Assembly (NCBI GenBank): GCA_937915735.1
Contig: CALGGS010000103.1
Location: 1 to 19,884, forward strand
Direction of reading: 5' to 3'
Origin: an uncultured Treponema sp.
GTDB taxonomy: Bacteria; Spirochaetota; Spirochaetia; Treponematales; Treponemataceae
DNA: 19,884 nt
How positions within the stretch are numbered: position 1 is the first letter of the stretch; every line of letters begins with the position of its first letter. This document shows positions 15,147 to 19,884 of this stretch, one piece after another. The notes beneath the pieces were generated by a model. The model made no database searches. It was not told where the DNA came from and worked only from the letters and a program-made list of their open reading frames with translations. Both the position numbers and the translations under genes were made by a program.

Positions 15147-16562
15147 ATGAATGAACAATCAAAAGAACAGTCTTCCCTCGACATTATGCTCACAGAAAAT
15201 GTCGGTTCCCTTATCATCAAAAATGCAATTCCAACTGTCATCACGATGATGATAACAGCAATTTACAACACCGCCGACACATTTTTCGTCTCAAAGCTTG
15301 GAACCTCTGCAAGCGGGGCAGTCGGCGTTATCTTTACACTTATGTTCTTAATGCAGGCACTGGCCTTTACGATTGGAATGGGAAGCGGAGCGATTACAAG
15401 CCGTGCGCTTGGAGCGGGCGATTTTAAAAAGGCAAATATATACTGCTCGACTGCGATTTTCACAGCCTTTTTCGCAGGTCTTCTTTTTACTATTTTCGGA
15501 AATATTTTCAGGGAAGGCCTTGTCCGTCACTTAGGCGCAACCCCTACGATTCTGCCATACGCCCTGGACTATGCAAAATACATTCTTTTTGGAGCACCTT
15601 TCATCATCACTTCCTTTGCGATGAACAACTTGCTTCGTTTTCAAGGAAGAGCGGCCTTTTCAATGATTGGAATGATAACCGGCGGTATCCTCAACATTTT
15701 TCTGGACCCGCTTTTCATTTTCGTTTTAGACCTGGGGATTTCCGGAGCCGCAATAGCGACATTAATCAGCCAGATTGTCGGCTTTTCAATTCTTCTTTCT
15801 ATGTTTATCAGAAAAAAATCTCTCGCCGAGCTTTCCGTCAAGCAAATTTCATGTAAAATCGCCACTTATTCTGACATCATCACGGCAGGTCTTCCATCGT
15901 TTTTCAGGCAGGGAATGGGAGCCTTGTCAGGAATTTTCTTAAACAGACAGGCGGCCTTTTACGGAGCCCTCACGCTCTCCCTTGCAATAAGTCCAAGCCT
16001 CGCTTCCGATGCCGCTGTCGCTGGCATGGCAATCACGAACAGAGTCGACAAGCTTCTTCTTGCAGTCGCGATTGGCTTGGGGCAGGGCTTTCAGCCAGTC
16101 TGCGGAATCAACTACGGGGCAAAAAAATTCGGCCGCGTGCGGGAATCCTACTCATTTTTGGTAAAGGTAAGCGCAAGCGTAATGACAATTCTAGCAATTT
16201 TGGTTTTTACCTTTGCACCTCAGATTGTCAGATTTTTTAGGGATGATGAAGCCGTCGTTTTAGTCGGAGGCCTTGCCCTTAGGGCACAAGCCTGCGTTCT
16301 TCCCTTCCACTCGCTTATTTTTGGAACGAATATGCTCCTTCAGACGGCCGGCGAAAAAAAGAGCGCAACATTTTTGTCGTCAATGCGGCAGGGACTCTTT
16401 TTTATTCCCTGTATCTTTATACTTCCGCATATTGCAGAGTTTTTCGGCGTAGAAGCAATTCTCGGAATCCAGCTAACGCAAGCTCTTTGCGATATGCTTG
16501 CAGCTCTCTGCGCGATTCCGTTTACAATCAGATTCTTTAGGAAAATGAAAGCTGAAGGCTAA
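15147..16562 (+). CDS. MATE-family efflux transporter
   Basis: 471 residues and about 12 hydrophobic segments, the normal MATE length, with no extra domain. Markers are IPTVITMMITAIYNTADTFFVSKLG in helix 1, GMGSGAITSRALGAGDFKKAN, LNIFLDPLFIFVLDLGISGAA at the end of the first half, and GLGQGFQPVCGINYGAKKFGRV in the second half. It exports cationic drugs or metabolites using an ion gradient; the substrate is unknown. It is transcribed divergently from the RND pump and converges with the 645-residue gene across 17 bases. No ribosome site precedes the ATG at 15147. The next in-frame ATG (15186, before LTENVG) also lacks one, so the first ATG is kept as a possible leaderless start. Confidence 0.92.
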   Translation: MNEQSKEQSSLDIMLTENVGSLIIKNAIPTVITMMITAIYNTADTFFVSKLGTSASGAVGVIFTLMFLMQALAFTIGMGSGAITSRALGAGDFKKANIYCSTAIFTAFFAGLLFTIFGNIFREGLVRHLGATPTILPYALDYAKYILFGAPFIITSFAMNNLLRFQGRAAFSMIGMITGGILNIFLDPLFIFVLDLGISGAAIATLISQIVGFSILLSMFIRKKSLAELSVKQISCKIATYSDIITAGLPSFFRQGMGALSGIFLNRQAAFYGALTLSLAISPSLASDAAVAGMAITNRVDKLLLAVAIGLGQGFQPVCGINYGAKKFGRVRESYSFLVKVSASVMTILAILVFTFAPQIVRFFRDDEAVVLVGGLALRAQACVLPFHSLIFGTNMLLQTAGEKKSATFLSSMRQGLFFIPCIFILPHIAEFFGVEAILGIQLTQALCDMLAALCAIPFTIRFFRKMKAEG

Positions 16563-16579
16563 GGACCTGCGCGTTAAAC

Positions 16580-18517
16580 TTACATCGGAATATTCTTTAC
16601 AAGCTTAACCATATAAAGCTTTATGTACATTTTGAGTGCGTCCCTCTCGCGGATTTTCTGCAAGCCAGGGGCTGTCATAAGGCTTTCGGCCAAGCTTTCG
16701 ATTCTTGAAGTCGTAAAGCCGTCGTTTTTCATAGTTCGAATTGTCTTTCGGATATAATCGCGAATCAAAGAATTCACATCCTCTGTAAGATTGTTGTGAA
16801 CATCGCTTCCGAGCCGCTGATTCCAGATTTTCTCGTAAGAGTCAAGCTCGCGGTTCAGCGTAGAGCTTGCCGGTACATAGGCCTGCTCCGCGTTTCTTGC
16901 GGCCTCGCGCAAGGCGACTTTTTTTGAGACATTCTCGTTCTGGGAAATAGCAGCCGTAGTTTCGTCTTCCCTTCGCTTTGCGGCCTCTTCCTCGCGGTAT
17001 TTTTCGGCCTGAGTCTTTTGCTTTTTGTTCCGCTTAGACTTTGGCGGACGGAAGAGCATTTTCGCAATCCAAGACACTAAAGGCATTGAATACCAGAAGG
17101 GAAGCATGATTTTCGCATCATTTAAAAGCTCCTGCCTGCTCATCAAAAGAATGTCTGAATATGGAAGAAGCTGACCGTTTACGAAAAGACTGATTTTGCT
17201 CGAATCGTTTCCGCCCGAAGCGTCGTAGCTCAAAAGCGGAAGGAATGAAGAATGCAAAAGAGCGCTCAAAATCGGGGACTGGATTCGGATTTCCCGCTCA
17301 AGCCTGTCCTCAAAGGCACGCTGATCCTTCATTTCGGGCAAAGTATCAAAGGCACGCAAAACCTCTGACCAGTGAGTTTTGATTGCATCGAGAACAGAGA
17401 TTCTGGCATCAGTGCAAAGACGCAGAATAAGCTGCAAAACCTTACTCTTGAAGATGAAATAGCGCTGATCGTCAAAGGTTTTAAAAACAAGCAAATCTGG
17501 AAGCTCCTGAACCGGGGCCTCCTGAGTTTTTTTGTGGAGATATTCCTTCAGTTCTTCTTCTGTGTACTGAGTAAGAAGAAGAGTTCCCTTGCTGTCCGTG
17601 AATTTTGTAATTTCTTCAAATGTGAAATAATAAGGCGGCTGCTGAAGCTGGCCTTCAAGCATTTTAATCGCACCCTCTTTTTTTGCGTTTTCAGCGGCCT
17701 CGTTTTTAAAGTAATTCGCCCCGACCTCGGTGATGTAAACAGCCTGCAGGCAAGACAAATCCTCCTGGGTGTAATCCTTGATTTTTTCGTAATCCTGCTT
17801 GATAAAATAGCAGAGCTGGTTCCAGAGATAAAAACTTTCGGTTGTCTGGCTCAGGGTTTCGAGAGAATGATCGGGTCTGTCAACGAAGGCATTAAAAAAG
17901 TTTTTGACAATCATCTCACGCCCCGGATTTGAGACCGTAAGTTTTTTAAGAAAGTAGTCGTGATGCTCCTCTTTTTTGAGCATATTCTGAATTTTTCCGA
18001 CGGCATCCTCGATTAAAGTGACGACGGAAACATTTGACGGCAACAAAATTGACGGAGCATTGTTTGGCAAAGTAAGCCCGTAAAGAGTTTTATCGTTTAT
18101 TTCCTGATGCTGCAAAAGCTTTGCGATAATTTCTGCGGCATTTTCGCGGGTGACAATTTCCTTTGGAGTTCCTCGCGGCAAATCAGCCTCGCTGGGAAAA
18201 GGAAGGCTTGGATTTACGGCAATGTCCTTGTATCGTTCAGCAAAACGCTCGATGTAGTAAGGAATTACGAGAATTCCAGATTTGTCGCCGTGAAGCTGGG
18301 TCATAACAATCTGACGGCTTTCCACGAGCTTATCGAGTTCAGTCTGTAAGGCCGGAACAGGGTCTTCGAGATAAACAGAAAGAGTCGGCTGCTCTTCAAG
18401 ATGATGCTCAGAGTATTTTTTTAGATATTCACAGAAATCGCGGTAGTCAACGACTGCGTTCTTCTGCCTTGTCGCAAAAAATTTTAATAAAACGATAATG
18501 CTTGTTGTTGTTGCCAT
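16580..18517 (-). CDS. Large conserved-looking hypothetical protein
   Basis: 645 residues that I do not recognise. The sequence reads as an authentic gene: long, unbroken, with balanced composition and codon use like its neighbours. There is no signal peptide. The N-terminal half is mixed alpha-helical with many acidic and basic residues (LQTELDKLVESRQIVMTQL, LIEDAVGKIQNMLKK). A short hydrophobic stretch near residue 475 (MLPFWYSMPLVSWIAKMLF) might touch the membrane. It is followed by a very basic, charged, coiled-coil-like segment (about 486-550) beginning PPKSKRNKKQK. The C-terminal 90 residues are helical (DVNSLIRDYIRKTIRTMK). This suggests a cytoplasmic structural or scaffold-type protein, but no function can be named. 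No good ribosome site precedes the ATG. It is divergent from hisC. Confidence 0.75.
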   Translation of the reverse strand: MATTTSIIVLLKFFATRQKNAVVDYRDFCEYLKKYSEHHLEEQPTLSVYLEDPVPALQTELDKLVESRQIVMTQLHGDKSGILVIPYYIERFAERYKDIAVNPSLPFPSEADLPRGTPKEIVTRENAAEIIAKLLQHQEINDKTLYGLTLPNNAPSILLPSNVSVVTLIEDAVGKIQNMLKKEEHHDYFLKKLTVSNPGREMIVKNFFNAFVDRPDHSLETLSQTTESFYLWNQLCYFIKQDYEKIKDYTQEDLSCLQAVYITEVGANYFKNEAAENAKKEGAIKMLEGQLQQPPYYFTFEEITKFTDSKGTLLLTQYTEEELKEYLHKKTQEAPVQELPDLLVFKTFDDQRYFIFKSKVLQLILRLCTDARISVLDAIKTHWSEVLRAFDTLPEMKDQRAFEDRLEREIRIQSPILSALLHSSFLPLLSYDASGGNDSSKISLFVNGQLLPYSDILLMSRQELLNDAKIMLPFWYSMPLVSWIAKMLFRPPKSKRNKKQKTQAEKYREEEAAKRREDETTAAISQNENVSKKVALREAARNAEQAYVPASSTLNRELDSYEKIWNQRLGSDVHNNLTEDVNSLIRDYIRKTIRTMKNDGFTTSRIESLAESLMTAPGLQKIRERDALKMYIKLYMVKLVKNIPM

Positions 18518-18519
18518 AT

Positions 18520-18553
18520 CTTTATTTTATCAACAATTTATAATAAAATAAAG
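18520..18553. promoter_or_regulatory. Divergent hisC promoter region with AT-rich inverted repeat
   Basis: CTTTATTTTAT (18520-18530) and ATAAAATAAAG (18543-18553) form a perfect 11-bp inverted repeat with a 12-base spacer. A TATAAT that could serve as the hisC -10 box (18539-18544) overlaps it, though no good -35 box lies at the right distance. It is a possible operator for one or both divergent genes. Confidence 0.4.
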
Positions 18554-18572
18554 GGAAATCGAGGTAAAAAAA

Positions 18573-19742
18573 ATGTTATCAAACCGAATGAAAAACTTAC
18601 ACCCTTATGTCCCAGGCGAGCAGCCAAAGGACAGACTTTACATAAAGCTTAATGCGAACGAAAATCCATATCCGCCATCTCCAAAGGTCATAAAGGCCGT
18701 GGCTCAGGCGGCAAAAAAACATCCTGAAAAGCTGGGTCTTTACCCCGACCCGGACTCTGCAGAATTAAGAGAAGCAATAGCAGATATGCTGAATAAATCC
18801 GGCGGAGTCTTGTGCCGCGCGAACCTTGAAGGCGGAAAAAAGAACGGAAGCGGGGCTCTTGTCTCTCCTTGCGAAGCCGATAAAATTCCATTCGTCGTCA
18901 CTCCTGATATGATTTATGCCGGAAACGGCAGCGATGAGGTTTTGAGTTTTGTTTTCTACGCATTCTTTGACAGCGACCGAAAGCTAGTCCTGCCAGAGCA
19001 CACATATTCTTTCTACCCTGTCTACGGCGGCTTTTATGATATTCCTCTCGAAAAAATTCCATTAAAATCAGACTGGACTCTCGACACTGAAAAAATGCTT
19101 GAAAGCGCAAACAAAGAAAACTCAAGCATTATCTTTGCGAATCCGAATGCCCCGACTTCACTGGGCTTAACCAGGGACGAAGTGCGCAATATGATAAAAA
19201 AAGCTCCGAAGGACAGGGTTTTTGTCGTTGACGAGGCTTATGTTGATTTTGGTGGCGAAAGCTGCATTCCCCTGCTCGCTGAATTCCAGAATCTCGTGAT
19301 TGTGCGGACTACTTCAAAAAGCTTGTGCGGGGCCGGCCAGAGACTTGGCTATCTTGTCGCAAACAAAGAGCTTGTAGAAGCCGTCACAACCGTAAAAAAT
19401 TCTTTGAATCACTTTCCGATTGATTTTCTGGCCCAGCAAGCGGGAATCGCCGCTTGCTATGACGCAGGCTATTATGTTCGTGCCGCCCAGGATGTCGCCT
19501 TCGAGCGGGATGAATTCATCGACTTTCTGCGGGGAAAAGGCTGGTTCGTTCTCGACAGCCAGACAAATTTTATTTTCTGCAAAAAAGACGGCGTAAACGG
19601 ACTTGAAGCTTACAAAAAAATCAAAAGCGATGGCATCCTGGTCCGCCGTTTTGACACAAAGGGCATCGAAGAGTACCTGAGAATAACAGTAGGAACTCAC
19701 GAGCAAATGCTCTCGTTAAGAAAAGCCATGGAAGAACTGTAA
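18573..19742 (+). CDS. hisC: Histidinol-phosphate aminotransferase
   Basis: 389-residue fold-type I PLP aminotransferase. HisC moves an amino group from glutamate to imidazole-acetol phosphate in histidine synthesis; relatives also act on aromatic amino acids. Marks are KLNANENPYPPSP near residue 25, GNGSDEVL (117-124), NPNAPTS (190-196), VVDEAYVDF with D220 and Y223, the PLP lysine K249 in TTSKSLCGAGQRLGY, and the substrate-binding Arg near the end (YLRITVG). It is about 30 residues longer than usual because of an insertion around 76-108, rich in Gly, Lys and Cys, before the NGSDE motif. GAGGT lies seven bases before the ATG. No other his gene is visible, so it is either isolated or the pathway is scattered. 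A role as an aromatic aminotransferase is possible. Confidence 0.88.
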   Translation: MLSNRMKNLHPYVPGEQPKDRLYIKLNANENPYPPSPKVIKAVAQAAKKHPEKLGLYPDPDSAELREAIADMLNKSGGVLCRANLEGGKKNGSGALVSPCEADKIPFVVTPDMIYAGNGSDEVLSFVFYAFFDSDRKLVLPEHTYSFYPVYGGFYDIPLEKIPLKSDWTLDTEKMLESANKENSSIIFANPNAPTSLGLTRDEVRNMIKKAPKDRVFVVDEAYVDFGGESCIPLLAEFQNLVIVRTTSKSLCGAGQRLGYLVANKELVEAVTTVKNSLNHFPIDFLAQQAGIAACYDAGYYVRAAQDVAFERDEFIDFLRGKGWFVLDSQTNFIFCKKDGVNGLEAYKKIKSDGILVRRFDTKGIEEYLRITVGTHEQMLSLRKAMEEL

Positions 19743-19748
19743 GACAAG

Positions 19749-19792
19749 CCTGCCATTGCCGCACTCGACAGCCTGTCATTGCCCTGCTGTCG
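19749..19792. repeat. Fragments of the GTCATTGCC extragenic repeat
   Basis: CCTGCCATTGCC (19749-19760) and CCTGTCATTGCCC (19772-19784) are two tandem starts of the repeat seen complete at 7218. The second matches it over 13 bases. CGACAG (19766-19771) and CTGTCG (19787-19792) form a 6-bp stem around the second copy. The repeat fills the gap between the convergent hisC and histidine kinase genes and may act as a weak bidirectional terminator, though no T-run follows immediately. Confidence 0.55.
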
Positions 19793-19798
19793 CCACTT

Positions 19799-19884
19799 TT
19801 AATAGGGCACAGTAACCGAAACCTGTGTCCCTTCGCCTTCTTCAGTAAAGAAGTTTACCTGACCGCCCAGGCTTTTGACACGAG
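19799..19884 (-). CDS. Sensor histidine kinase, C-terminal end (5' partial)
   Basis: Only the last 28 codons are in the window. On the minus strand they read RVKSLGGQVNFFTEEGEGTQ and then VSVTVPY before TAA. The GGQVNF strand followed by GEGTQVSVTVP is the closing G-box and final strand of the HATPase_c domain of sensor histidine kinases, where ATP is bound. The rest of the protein, including sensor and phosphorylated His, lies beyond the window. With so little sequence, another ATPase of the same superfamily is possible but less likely. Confidence 0.6.
   Translation of the reverse strand, partial: RVKSLGGQVNFFTEEGEGTQVSVTVPY

Noticed and set aside
17372..17932. 186-residue plus-strand frame opposite the 645-residue gene
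   Set aside because: Antisense shadow rich in Phe/Leu/Lys; no ribosome site, and the opposite frame is longer and better composed.

Overview
The window looks like a chromosomal segment of a spirochaete, most likely a host-associated or gut Treponema. This is inference from gene content and style. The DNA is moderately AT-rich with AT-rich intergenic gaps. There is a signalling protein with a degenerate GGDEF, an EAL and PAS-like domains, an archaeal-type IMP cyclohydrolase, a fold-III ornithine decarboxylase, and an RND pump encoded together with a PII-like protein and a TolC-like protein. No rRNA, tRNA, CRISPR array, transposase or phage gene was seen.

Layout. 1-2264 (+): 3' part of a c-di-GMP phosphodiesterase gene. 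It abuts, with no spacer, the 3' end of metY (2265-3548, -), which has a consensus sigma-70 promoter embedded in an inverted-repeat operator. 3643-3666: intrinsic terminator for a GNAT acetyltransferase gene (3699-4226, -). 4227-4560: a gap holding a terminator and a 230-bp element with perfect 19-bp terminal inverted repeats. 4561-7083 (-): a marR-to-MATE operon whose transporter carries a cytidylate-kinase-like domain at its C-terminus, with a consensus promoter and a likely MarR operator. 7190-7285: a dispersed hairpin repeat. 7300-8615 (-): a DUF308 membrane protein gene followed by purO. 8804-9973 (+): ornithine decarboxylase. 9993-14999 (-): TolC-like protein, PII-like protein and RND pump. 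15147-16562 (+): a second MATE transporter, divergent from the RND pump. 16580-18517 (-): a large protein I do not recognise. 18573-19742 (+): hisC, divergent from it. 19749-19792: fragments of the same repeat family as at 7190. 19799-19884 (-): C-terminal end of a sensor histidine kinase.

How the genes fit together. Two themes dominate. One is drug or metabolite export: two MATE transporters, one under a MarR regulator, and an RND system lacking an adjacent adaptor gene. The other is core biosynthesis: sulfur amino acids (metY), the last step to IMP (purO), putrescine (ODC) and histidine (hisC). The least routine items are the MATE/cytidylate-kinase-like fusion, the 230-bp inverted-repeat element immediately behind it, and the adaptor-less RND/PII-like/TolC cluster with altered proton-relay residues.
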